From Euborellia annulipes (lineage: Eukaryota > Arthropoda > Insecta > Dermaptera > Anisolabididae): DNA of 64,000 nucleotides. Below, piece by piece: positions 14,601 through 22,551 of the stretch. The notes under the pieces were generated by a model. It ran no database searches and was not told the DNA's origin. It saw nothing but the letters and a program-made list of their open reading frames with translations. Positions within the stretch are counted from its first letter, which is position 1. The number at the start of each line of letters is the position of its first letter. The stretch covers positions 1-64,000 of the forward strand of contig JAKCPI010031663.1 of NCBI GenBank assembly GCA_023213315.1, written 5' to 3'. The translations under genes were made by a program, and so were the position numbers.

Positions 14601-16831
14601 TTCAACGACTAAATACTTTCACAAAGATAGAAAATCAATAAATTTTCAACATTCAATTTACATATTTGGCGTTATTAATTTTTGAAAAATTTATTATTTT
14701 TTTTTTTTTTAAATGCCTACTATAAGTCTTCTTGGCCTAGAACAGTGGTAGAGTACTCACTTCTTGTGCTTAGAGTTCCAAGCAAAAATATAGGGTAAGA
14801 GAAAGTAAAAATATATTTTAATTGAATTGATTGAAATAAATAGAACCGGGTATACTCCGGCATGTAACTCCATTTATACAACGGAGTTACATGTCAAAAA
14901 AAATTTAAACAAATATGTACAGTGAGGGACAATATTAAGTCCCACCCATGCGTTTTCTATTTGTGATTATTTCATTGTTTTTATAAAAGAAAATGAAAAT
15001 CTTTATTGGAAATTTTCTAGGTTTGTACCATGAAAGTTTCCAATAAAAAATATATAATATTTTTGTTTTTTAAACAATGAAATAATCACAAGTAGAAAAC
15101 GCATGGATGGGACTTATTGTCCTTCACTGTACCACTTGGGTTTTCTAAATCCTGTGCGTTAGTCTCAATACACATGCTGATGATGTACATAACAAGAACG
15201 TATCCGACGGAACCGATTGATACATTCACTCCCTTTCCGCAGAAATAACTAATACTAATATGAGCCTATACCCTGTTGAAATTGGATTTAAAAAAGAATG
15301 GCACCTTTTGAAGTGGTAGCATTTCCCTCCTATATTGTACTCAGGTATAAAGAAGAGTATATATCTATCTTCTTAGTTAAATGGAACCATAATGAAGAGT
15401 AATGCCAAGAAAAGAAGCATCTCTACTATCAGCCCACAGATCCCCATCAACAAAATAAATATCACATTCACCCCTAATTGTCAAATTTATTTTATTCTTG
15501 TATAATTTTTTGCACATTCCCCCGTGTCTGAAAGGTTAGAGATGATGACAATATTGTTATTGATAAAGCCAAAAGAGGGTAAATTCCAATACAAATTTTA
15601 TGAAAAACACAACAAGAATAAAAATGGTTAAATAATATAGTATTTTAGAAATTTTTTTTAAGACCTTTCTGTAAGGGTAATATTATTTTCAATTTCAATC
15701 GAATTAAAATATATCTTATTTATACGTGTAGATTGAAAAATTATTATTACATGTGTCCAAAAAATATTTTTTCTAACTTTAAAAAAAACAATCCAGTGAA
15801 TTTTATAAATATGAAATCATTCATCTTTTTAAAATTAACTGTAGCAATTTTAGGAGAATAGATTTTTTTACATCCCATGAGATTAATTTGTATTGAAACA
15901 GGACAGGGGGTTTTCAATCGAGTTTGACAAGCATGAAATATAAAAATATGATAAAAGCCAAGGAATAAGAAAATAAAATGTTAAAAAAATATTTTTTAAA
16001 GATTTCATAAAAAATAATTTGTTTTCAATTATATTAGAATCAAAAAGATTTAAGTGACATTTAATTTGGAAAAATCTTATTAGTATATAATGGAATTTTT
16101 TTATATATAAAATAATTATAAAAATTTCAAGATTCTTAGATTTAAAAAATAAGATTTTATAAAAAGTAATATTAAAATTGATAAAGAAATTAAAATAAGA
16201 GAAAGTAAAAAAGCAAAGCGATTTATTAATTAAAAAAAAAAATTTTAAAGTTTCAAAATAGTTTTTTTTCACATGTTTACTAGTTTTTACTTTCTCTTAC
16301 CCTATATATGAAATATATATAGAGAGAAAGTATTTTTAAATTTCAAATAAAACTATAGAAAAAATGATAAATTTTCAATTAAACCGATAAAAAAAAAAAA
16401 ACTATTTCATATGTATATATTGTTATTAATACACGATAATCTTTAATATAATTATTTAAATTTGGAGGAAAAAAAATGAGCAACTTAGCTAGTTTTATTC
16501 CATTTTATTATTAAAAAAGGGCCGACGTTTCGGTTAAAATGAAATAAAACTAGCTGCGTTGCTCATTTTTTTCTAACAAATTTAAAAACGAACATTCAAC
16601 TATATACTTCCTTCGAATAAATCTAATTATTATTATTATTATAATTTTTTAGAGTTAAAAAAATATTTATTAACTCAAAAAATCGGAAAAAAATAATTAA
16701 AATATGTTTTAAGATTGAAATAATGAGGGTGAAAGGAAATATGTTTTTATGGTGTAAAAACAAATATTTTTACCTGGCAGAATGGAGTACATGGTTGATA
16801 GAGTAGTGATGCTCGGGGGCCGCATTTTCAT
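1196..16831 (-). CDS. Candidate secreted peptide precursor, N-terminal exons (partial)
   Basis: Three short segments join in phase on the minus strand: 16,831-16,774, 7,577-7,507 and 1,244-1,196. All have GT/AG junctions: donors GTAAAA, GTAAGT and GTAAGT, and acceptors TTTGTTTCAG and CTTTTATAG. The first reading frame has an in-frame TAG directly before ATG-AAA-ATG at 16,831. The joined product begins MKMRPPSITTL, continues with a hydrophobic stretch MYSILPALLMLIAKSAAL like a signal peptide, then reaches TTAEKR followed by DSPSAESQRMDDPRLA. A Lys-Arg pair just after a signal peptide suggests a hormone or neuropeptide precursor, but I do not recognise the family. The third exon ends in phase 1, so the gene must continue beyond the left edge. 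The 9.2- and 6.3-kb introns are full of repeats. Joining the three segments is inference: each alone could be chance, while shared strand, phase and splice signals argue for it. Confidence 0.4.
1578..1968. mobile_element. MITE with GGGTCGTTC terminal inverted repeats
   Basis: The left end GGGTCGTTCGCATATTACG and the right end, whose complement reads GGGTCGTTCACATATTACG, form inverted repeats of about 25 bases extending through GTAACG. The interior contains C- and T-runs and no coding frame. I see no clear target duplication, so the superfamily is undecided. Confidence 0.75.
2605..2745 (+). repeat. Dispersed repeat fragment, second copy at 22,560-22,790
   Basis: The run CCAAAAACTACTTAAATGGATTC, followed by a GGCCTCAAAACG motif and AACCCACGGTTTGTGGG, matches the reverse complement of 22,600-22,720 with moderate divergence. 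Both contain the 'GGATTC..GG.CCTCAAAACG' block also found in the double-palindrome element, so these may be distant relatives. Confidence 0.5.
3521..3605. repeat. Microsatellites (AAT)n and (AG)n
   Basis: An AAT run occupies about 3,521-3,545 and an AG run about 3,591-3,605. No other structure is seen here. Confidence 0.85.
4721..4764 (-). ncRNA. Small hammerhead ribozyme-like motif
   Basis: On the minus strand the order is CACTT, CTGATGA, one U, GACAA-GGAA-TTGTC, GAAA, TACGTT, TC, AAGTG. CACTT/AAGTG forms stem I, GACAA/TTGTC forms stem II, and CTGATGA plus GAAA are the invariant hammerhead core. Cleavage would fall after the C of UC. Stem III is only 2-3 pairs, with one mismatch in this copy, as in small hammerhead variants known from Penelope-like elements that act as dimers. 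There is one extra U between CTGATGA and stem II. Activity is not shown by sequence alone. Confidence 0.6.
4787..4830 (+). ncRNA. Small hammerhead ribozyme-like motif
   Basis: Plus-strand partner of the motif at 4,721. Order: CACTT (stem I), CTGATGA core, U, GACA-GGGAAT-TGTC (stem II), GAAA core, self-complementary TACGTA (stem III), UC cleavage position, AAGTG (closing stem I). All invariant core bases of the family are present and stem III is fully paired as a palindrome, so a dimeric fold is plausible. Confidence 0.62.
5445..5605 (+). mobile_element. Deleted copy of the double-palindrome element
   Basis: The head palindrome (AAAAATCTGGTGGAGC to ACACCAGATTTTTT, with the inner hairpin arm ACCTTCGGTAAT) runs about 5,445-5,537. 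It is followed directly by the tail: ATCCAATACTTTCTCTC, an AT run, and GGTAAGAGAAAGTAAA. The roughly 450-base body present in the full copy at 19,727 is missing. Confidence 0.7.
5668..5910 (+). mobile_element. tRNA-derived SINE, family 1
   Basis: The head carries RNA polymerase III boxes: GGTGTAGTTGGTAGCGTG (box A-like) and GGGTTCGGACCCC (box B). The body ATTCGAAATGGCTTAAATTG and a 'CTGGACCCCCAATA' block follow. The tail is TATGGCCTGAGTTACCGAAA, then GTG-rich sequence and an A-run. Close copies lie at 18,602, 35,175 (reverse), 37,005 and 45,760 (reverse). Confidence 0.8.
6511..6906. mobile_element. Non-autonomous hAT-like element
   Basis: Ends CAGTGGTTTCCAAACT and AGTTTGAAAAACGCTG are inverted repeats of the CAGTGGTTCTCAAACTG type seen in many hAT elements. 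The flanking 8-mers CTTTAGGC and ATATAGAC match at only 5 of 8 positions, so this is an old copy. Inside, 6,672-6,750 is a strong hairpin (ATGAGCCGCAGTGGCACC pairing with GGTGCCACTGCTGCTCAT). No transposase is present. Confidence 0.7.
7645..9730. other. AT-rich stretch without a gene
   Basis: Nothing convincing was found beyond A/T runs. The 89-codon minus-strand frame at 8,366-8,635 has no splice signals, domain or codon pattern that I trust. Confidence 0.4.
9735..10115 (+). mobile_element. Body fragment of the double-palindrome element
   Basis: Shares the body blocks of the full copy at 19,727: TTGTTACCATGGCAACCATT, AAATTTTGAGAAAATCGAAA, CAGTAAAGTACTAGTA, CAAAAGCTTCGTGTCATGTC and AACTTAAATATAAAATTTC. 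Both terminal palindromes are missing. The open frames crossing it are incidental. Confidence 0.65.
11050..11523. mobile_element. MITE with long imperfect inverted repeats
   Basis: The left arm from ACTACACACGTAACTG through AACTTGACAAGCATGC and GTGCAATCTTTTTGTA is mirrored at the right end, GATTGCACGTGCATGC then CAGTTACGTGTGTAC, giving arms of roughly 50-60 bases. The interior repeats GCATGCTTGTGC-like blocks. A 76-codon plus-strand frame inside it is incidental. Confidence 0.7.
12391..13030 (-). mobile_element. Full-length double-palindrome element, minus orientation
   Basis: Reads from TTACTTTCTCTTACCC (tail palindrome, 12,391-12,435) through GACATCGAATTTTTGAC-type body sequence to the head palindrome at 12,940-13,030 (AAAATCTGGTGTGAC pairing with GTCACACCAGATTTTT, inner ATTACCGAAGGTAAGAG). 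It includes the block AACAAAATATAAATATTTTC also seen at 19,890. It matches the copy at 19,727 end to end. No coding frame. Confidence 0.75.
13931..14287. mobile_element. MITE, AACGCACACCAATTGAGC family
   Basis: The ends TTAGGCCGAACGCACACC and, complemented, CTAAGGCTGACGCACACC continue as AATTGAGCAAAAACGTTTT on both sides. The interior repeats ACAAAACGTTTTGTCC palindromes and CAACGCACACTGAT units, so much of the element can fold. Other copies: 27,821-28,022 and a fragment at 17,684-17,730. Confidence 0.75.
14735..14790 (+). repeat. tRNA-like SINE head fragment
   Basis: TTGGCCTAGAACAGTGGTAG resembles a polymerase III box A with its preceding stem, followed by ACTTCTTGTGCTTAGAG, which resembles an anticodon arm. 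It stops before a box B and joins a tail fragment of the double-palindrome element (GGGTAAGAGAAAGTAAAA, 14,794-14,811). A related head occurs at 28,640-28,700. Confidence 0.45.
14920..15129. mobile_element. Mariner/Tc1-like MITE with TA target site
   Basis: The ends CAGTGAGGGACAATATTAAG and, complemented, CAGTGAAGGACAATAAGTCC lead into arms of about 80 bases that both contain GCGTTTTCTA and GTGATTATTTCATTG. TA dinucleotides flank both ends (14,918-14,919 and 15,130-15,131), as expected for Tc1/mariner integration. At 210 bases it has no transposase. Confidence 0.75.
15132..16280. other. AT-rich stretch without a gene
   Basis: Only AT-rich sequence was seen. The 129-codon minus-strand frame at 15,883-16,272 is Phe/Ile/Asn low complexity from A/T bias and was not accepted as a gene. 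Confidence 0.4.
16281..16335. repeat. Solo tail palindrome of the double-palindrome element
   Basis: TTTTTACTTTCTCTTACC, ATATATGAAATATATATA, then GAGAGAAAGTATTTTT: an isolated terminal hairpin identical in design to the tail of the full copies. Confidence 0.6.
16459..16583. repeat. Inverted repeat with CGACGTTTCGG core
   Basis: The arms AATGAGCAACTTAGCTAG and CTAGCTGCGTTGCTCATT face each other around TTTATTCCATTTTATT and GGGCCGACGTTTCGGTT. On the minus strand the centre reads ACCGAAACGTCGG, the GAAA-side half of the hammerhead-like cores at 4,721 and 47,415. The CTGATGA half is not recognisable, so this is a decayed relative. Confidence 0.5.
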
Positions 16832-17100
16832 CTATTCGAGAGGGGGTGGGGGTAGATTTGACTAAGAGAGAGAGAGAGGGACAGAGAGATAGATAGAGAG
16901 AGAGAGAGAGAGAAAGAAAGAGAGAGAGACGGTCGCCTGCCTTGAGCCCTTCGGCCCTACAGCCAGCCGTTTGAGCCGTTTGAGCCCTGCTGCCCCTGCC
17001 GAGTGCAATCCGTAGGCGCAATCGATAGCCGCCGCCCGCCTACAACCCTCCCTATAGGGAAAGCCACCACTCACAATCGTCGCCCACGCATGCTTCTCTT
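16832..17100 (-). promoter_or_regulatory. GC-rich upstream region of candidate peptide gene, with (GA)n
   Basis: Upstream of the ATG at 16,831, about 270 bases are strikingly GC-richer than the surroundings and hold a pyrimidine (CT)n run on the minus strand (16,863-16,930). Such islands in AT-rich genomes often mark promoters or 5' untranslated exons. No TATA or initiator was identified, so the role is inferred from composition and position. Confidence 0.35.
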
Positions 17101-18600
17101 ACCCACACAAAAATACTGACACATAAATACATACTTATGTTTGATTACTTTTGGATCACAACGTGCTATTTTAAGCGGGATAGAGAAAATATTTCATTTT
17201 TAGGTCACAAATCAACCGCCAAATTATAATTTTCTATTATTAGTGATTTTATTTTGATATGTTCTATTTTCTTTCGATATGTAGGTCAGAAAATTTCAAA
17301 TCACACATGTTTATCTAATATTCAATAAATAAAGTAATAGTAAATTTAAATTGCATGTAACGCCTCGCCCCCACCCCCTCCTCATTGATAAATTGAAAAT
17401 TATTATGCATTTTTTTTTGTATTTTTTAAAATTTTAATCTCATATTTGGATATTTTATACACAATAGAGAATGCTAAATAAATACAAAATTTCATTAGAA
17501 GTAGAAAATTTTTTTTTTAAATGTGTAAAAAGTTAAGGGGACCCCCTTTTGAATTGAAATTTACATGCAAATCCCCATAAGGATTTAACATTGCCTCTAT
17601 GGAAGGAAGTGCTGAAAAATCCATTTGAAAAATTGAATTAAAATGCACAGGGCCTATGGAATTTTTGAATCAATTGACTTTTGCTCTTGGACAAAACGTT
17701 TTGTCCGAAAACGTTTTTGCTCAATCACGAATAAAATAATAAGAACATCAAATGGAATATTTAATCAGAATTAAATTTTTTACTCTTATTTATATATTTT
17801 TTTAAACTATATTTAAATAAACGATGGTTTTGGGTTTCGCAGTTTTTTTTTGGAAGTTTAATGTTAATCAAGATCAAATCTGTATGTATCGAATATTTTT
17901 TTTTTTTTTGGGTTGGATATAAATCCTTTTGATCCTATAAATCTCGACAAATGAATGTTAATCCATAGCAATGAATCTTTTTCATGACAAAATAACGAAA
18001 ATTGATAATAATCCCTTTATTTATTTTTTTTTCCTAAAATTGATATTAATTATGCAAAATATTCACAATTGATAAACACTTGCTCAGGGGCCCACATCTT
18101 GTGGGTACGTGAATGGCGACCACTAGCTACCCGAGCTGGGAAGAAAATTCACAATTGATAAACAAAATGAATGAACCCCTTAAATTAGACTTTGAGTTTG
18201 CCTGAAGAAGCTCTTTGTTTGCCTATCTTCCCGGGGTTAGCGGATCGCAGAAAATTCGAACAGTTTCAGATTTATAAATTACCTTAGTGAATATTTTTGT
18301 AAATATAGAATAATGAAAATCGCCCGCTTCCGGTGGGCTTTCCCACTTGTCAGGGGGCTGCGCTATTGGACCCCCTTACTCGCCTTCGGTGAGAAAAGGC
18401 ATCAAATTTATTCTTCTCACTAAGTTTTAAATTTCCCTCAGTGACTCCAGTTCCTCTGTCTCTGGCCAATCACCGAGAGAGAGTGGTAAACAGGAACATA
18501 AGTGTGGATGGGAAAAAAGTGTGAGTGTTAAAAAAAAAACACATGAATGAAAAAAGTAGGCACTTTTTGAGTTTTGATTTCAATAATAATAAACAAATAG
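17101..18600. other. Repeat remnants, no gene
   Basis: Contains a MITE fragment (17,684-17,730, ACAAAACGTTTTGTCC then AAAACGTTTTTGCTCAAT). A block at 18,085-18,150 (CCACATCTTGTGGGTACGTG, CTACCCGAGCTGGGA) is the reverse complement of part of 38,320-38,385. GC-richer sequence at 18,318-18,400 is of unknown origin. An isolated SINE tail lies at 18,500-18,540. No exon was seen. Confidence 0.5.
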
Positions 18601-18601
18601 C

Positions 18602-18862
18602 AGCCCAAGGGGCTTGGAGTAGTTGGTAGCGTGCCTACCTTCTATACCGAACGTCTCGGGTTCGGACCCCAGGCAGTCCGATAATTTTATTTAAGGCATT
18701 TGGATACCAAATGACTTAAATAAAAATGCCTGGACCCCCAATTGATATATTAAACATACTGATTATCGTAAAAAGTCTTAAATGGCCTCAGTTGCCGAAA
18801 AGACTGTGTGAATGTGAGTGTGAATGAGAAAAAAGTGTGAATGTTTAAAAAAAAAAAAAAAA
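18602..18862 (+). mobile_element. tRNA-derived SINE, family 1
   Basis: Box A-like GGCTTGGAGTAGTTGGTAGC and box B GGGTTCGGACCCC are followed by GGCATTTGGATACCAAATG, TGCCTGGACCCCCAATTGAT, then TTAAATGGCCTCAGTTGCCG and AAAAGACTGTGTGAATG before the A-rich end. This is the best-preserved copy in the window and serves as the reference for the family. Confidence 0.85.
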
Positions 18863-19726
18863 ACAAATACGCAGATATTACGTCCTACTATCAAAGGGCC
18901 CATAATTGGGGGAGGGGGGGGGGGGGCTATTTAAAAAATTAAAAAGTGTTTGCATTTTTCAGGTCCCTATTAAATTTCATTTTAAATTAAATTATTTATT
19001 GAAAAAGCCAAGTTAAGGTAAATTGATTTCCAGAAAAATATATGATAAGGTCTAACAAAGCTTAAACGTTCTACGAATCCCTTTAATTTACATGTGGTAG
19101 TTATGGAAATAACTTTGATTATTATCTTAAAATTTTTTATAAAAATTACGAGAGATTGTATACTATTATAATTTTTATAAAGTAATTTTCACGATTCCTT
19201 TAAATGAGCTTGACCTTGTATATAGAACAAAAACAGCTTTGATTTGCAAAATAACTTTCGAAATAATTGTAAGTCGCTTTTAGTGGCGCCAAAGGTACAT
19301 ATTTTAACGTTAACCTCGTTATATAGCGGAAATTGCACAGAAAATATATCTCTACGATTACAATTCCTAGAATCAAAGAGACAAACCCTACAAGGGGGGT
19401 GGGCGATTTGCTTTGAGATTTAATTAGTAGAAAAAATTTAATTGAATTTCAAAATGTAATTTGAGGTCCTTTGTACGTCATAGTTATTATAATTATATTA
19501 ATAGAATTTTCAATAAATTAAAATTATAATTAAATAAGAAAGAGCATCTAAAAAATAATTGATTTTTGATTTTTAATCAAAATCGTTAGAGCGTTAAAAA
19601 TAATTTGAACATTCTAAATAAAAGCCTTTTTAGTTTAGAGCACTTTTTCTATTAAAATCTATTTTGCCCTATATCTCTAAAACTGTGCCTGATGGAAAAA
19701 TTCTAACTACATATCTGAATTCAGAA

Positions 19727-20400
19727 TGAAAAATCTGGTGGGACTGGCGCACAGCACACAACTTTCTCTTACCTTCGGTAATCGAAAGTTGTGTACTGTG
19801 TTTGTCACACCAGATTTTTTGTGTCGACATGTATTTAGTTCCTGGCAGTAGGGAATATTTGAATTCAGATGTAAAATTTATAAGTATGGGAAAATATTTA
19901 TATTTTGTTACCATGGAAACCATTTCTCCTATCTTTCCTATGAAGCACAAGAGTAAAGTGTGCTTCAAACAATTTTGAGGGCAAAACGAGAATATACATT
20001 TGAAAGAGCATCTAAAAAATAATTGATTTTTGAATTTTAATCAAAATCGTTAGAGCGAATTTTGAGAAAATCGAAAAAACTGAAAAAGTACATCAGTAAA
20101 GTACTAGTACTCTTTGGCCGATTTTGATTAAAAGCTTATTTTTCCGGTCCCGGGGGGTGTTTAACTTAAATATAAAATTTCAGCCTCATAGCTCAATTCC
20201 TTCATGCTTAAAATTGAACACACACACACACCCACACACCGACAGACAGACCATGTCGCGAAAACCACTTTTTGGATTCAGGGGACCTCAAAACGTGAAG
20301 ATCCATCAAAATCTCGACATAGAATTTTTGACATGAATCCAATACCGGTACTTTCTCTCTATATATATATTACATATATACATAGGTAAGAGAAAGTAAA
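19727..20400 (+). mobile_element. Double-palindrome element, reference copy
   Basis: The head palindrome (about 19,729-19,822) pairs AAAAATCTGGTGGGACTGG with its mirror ending CACACCAGATTTTT, with an inner hairpin CTTTCTCTTACCTTCGGTAA/TCGAAAG. The body holds conserved blocks TAAAGTACTAGTACTCTTTG, GCTTATTTTTCCGGTCCCGG, GACAGACAGACCATGTCGCG and TCTCGACATAGAATTTTTGA. The tail is TACTTTCTCTCTATATAT, AT repeats, GGTAAGAGAAAGTA. There is no coding frame, terminal inverted repeat joining the two ends, or evident target duplication. Copies occur throughout the window. Terminal hairpins plus a microsatellite-bearing tail recall non-autonomous Helentron/DINE-type elements, but this is a hypothesis. Confidence 0.75.
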
Positions 20401-20589
20401 AATCGATAAAAATCGTGGTTTTGAATGAGAAAGTTTTAATATTCAGCTTAATATAAAATAGAAAACATATTACAAATAGTATGGAATATTTTTAACGATA
20501 GGATTTTATTCCCTTCCCGTTAATCCTTTTTCATCCTTCATGAGTGAACATTTATTTATATGAATTGGTATTCAATAAATATTTATCGG

Positions 20590-20690
20590 ACTGCCTGGGA
20601 ACTGAATCCACATCCTTCGGCTTTTAAAGTTTATCAATATTGGATTGATATTGTCACCATCCCTAACCACTAGGCCACGAGAGAAGAGGA
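20590..20690 (-). repeat. tRNA-derived SINE head, minus orientation
   Basis: On the minus strand, CGTGGCCTAGTGGTTAGGG is a good polymerase III box A region and GGATGTGGATTCAGTTCC a box B region, followed by CAGGCAGTCCGATAAATATT. A different tRNA head from family 1, yet it joins the same 'CAGGCAGTCCGATAA' body seen at 18,672. Confidence 0.6.
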
Positions 20691-21389
20691 GGATTAAATT
20701 TAATCTCTAATCAATCCACGACACCGTAGAGTTCTTGGTAAATTGTGAGATGCACGTTTAGACCCACTAAATGGTATTATATTTATATTTTTTCAAAAAT
20801 GGATTTGCCCCAAAATAAACTGTTTATTTATCAAAAAGAAAAATAATAATCTAAATGTATTTGGAGATTATTTTTCTCGCCCACTCATTCATTCATCTTG
20901 AGCCCTTGGGCTTTAAAGGTCAAAGGTAAATCTCCCCTAGAATCAGGGCCGCAGCAAGGAAAACTTGCGCCCGGGGCCAAGATTATAATTTGCGCCCCCC
21001 CAACAAAAAAAAAAAAAAAAAAATTGAATTTTTTTTATTCTATACATACTTTAAGAGAAAACATTTTTATTTTTAAATCATTTATTTTTTTATTAATTAT
21101 ATAAATATAATTACAAATTTGCCATCCCATAACTTGGCTCTCAAGCTGATTGGAGAGGGGGCAGCCAGGGGGTGCATTCACTAATCCTCGACCCCTGTAG
21201 CGCCGTCATAGTATCAAAAAAAAAAAAAAAAATAATTGTTATAACAAACTATATAATATACAAATCAACTAATTACCCGGATTCAGTGGCGTAACCACAT
21301 TGATTTGCAACCTCTCCCCCCTCAGGTACAAGAAAAGCCACCTCTGCTCAAAAAAATATTTGTCAATATAGAATTTCAAACATTTTAAA

Positions 21390-21972
21390 TCTATATGTGA
21401 CCATCCACATGAAAAGGTACCAAATCTTTATCGGGGTCAAAATTGAGTTTTTTATGCTTTCTGAACAGAATACATCCTGCTGAGCAAGCCGGTATTTTTA
21501 GAATTTGTAGCATCTAAAGAATAATTGATTTTTGAATTTTAATCAAAATTGTTGGAGCGAATTTTGAGAAAAACGAAAAAACTGAAAAAGTGCATCAGTA
21601 AAGTACTAGTACTCTTTGGCCGATTTTGATTAAAAGCTTCGTGTCACGTCCCATGGGGGTAGCAAACTTAAATATAAAATTTCAACTTCCTAGCTCTTTT
21701 GGTTCTTGTGATATTTTTTATTCACAATGTCGAGAAAACCACTTTTTGAATTCACGTGACCTCAAAACGTGTATATCCATCAAAATCTCGACATCGACTT
21801 TTTGACATGAATCCAATACTTTCTCTCTCTATGTATATTAACATATATATAGAGAGGTAAGAGAAAGTAAAAAAAAATCGATTTTGAGCTTTTTTTAGTA
21901 AATCGGCTCTCCTGAAAATTTAGCCCAGTGAAGATTTGGTACCTTTTCATGTGGGCGGTCACATATATAGAC
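21390..21972. mobile_element. Inverted-repeat element split by a double-palindrome copy
   Basis: TATATGTGACCATCCACATG followed by AAAAGGTACCAAATCTTTAT at the left is mirrored by AGATTTGGTACCTTTTCATG then TGGGCGGTCACATATATA at the right. A plus-orientation copy of the double-palindrome element's 3' part (21,510-21,872, from AGCATCTAAAGAATAATTG to GGTAAGAGAAAGTAAAA) sits inside. A related solo arm lies at 28,305-28,440. Confidence 0.65.
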
Positions 21973-22293
21973 TATTATAGTGTCTGTCTGTTAAACTTTG
22001 TGTCTATTAAATAGATTACAGTGTTCAACAGGGAATTTTTTTTCTGAGCCTTTTTTGAGTATATGGGTAGTAGAGCTGAATACAAAAATGCCATCAGTTT
22101 TGCTCGATCGGGAATTGTTTTAGAGATATTGAGAAATATAAATTTTATTAGAAAATTTGCTCTAAAATGGCTCTAATTTTGAATTTTCAAGATTTTTTTA
22201 AGACGTCACACCTTAAAATATATAGATAGTTAAAATACTCTGTTGAAATCTTCAAGTTTCAGTACAATCGGAGCTGTCTAAGTGATGAAAAAC

Positions 22294-22551
22294 CAAGGGC
22301 GGATCCAGAGGTGTTTCTCAGGGGGTAATCTGGTGTGACTCGTCGCACAGCACACTATTTTTTTTTAATTTCGGGAATTTAAAAGCGCATTCTGTACTTG
22401 TTTGCCAGAATATAAATACACATCAAATTTTTAAGTATTAATTTTAAAAATTTTACATTAAAAATAAATTTTTTTGCGAAAAAAAAGTATTTTTTCGAAT
22501 CTCGGGGGGAGGGGGTAATTACCCCCTTTACCCCCCTTGTATCCGCCCTTG
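22294..22551. mobile_element. Short hAT-type element with 8-bp target duplication
   Basis: Ends CAAGGGCGGATCCAGAGG and TTGTATCCGCCCTTG are inverted repeats flanked by TGAAAAAC on both sides (22,286-22,293 and 22,552-22,559). Inside is AATCTGGTGTGACTCGTCGC, one arm of the double-palindrome element's head, and the same arm is in the sister copy at 53,198. The captured sequence must therefore predate the spread of this hAT family. Confidence 0.8.

Noticed and set aside
15883..16272. 129-codon minus-strand frame
   Set aside because: Composition is pure A/T bias (Phe, Ile, Asn, Lys, Leu), with no domain or splice context.
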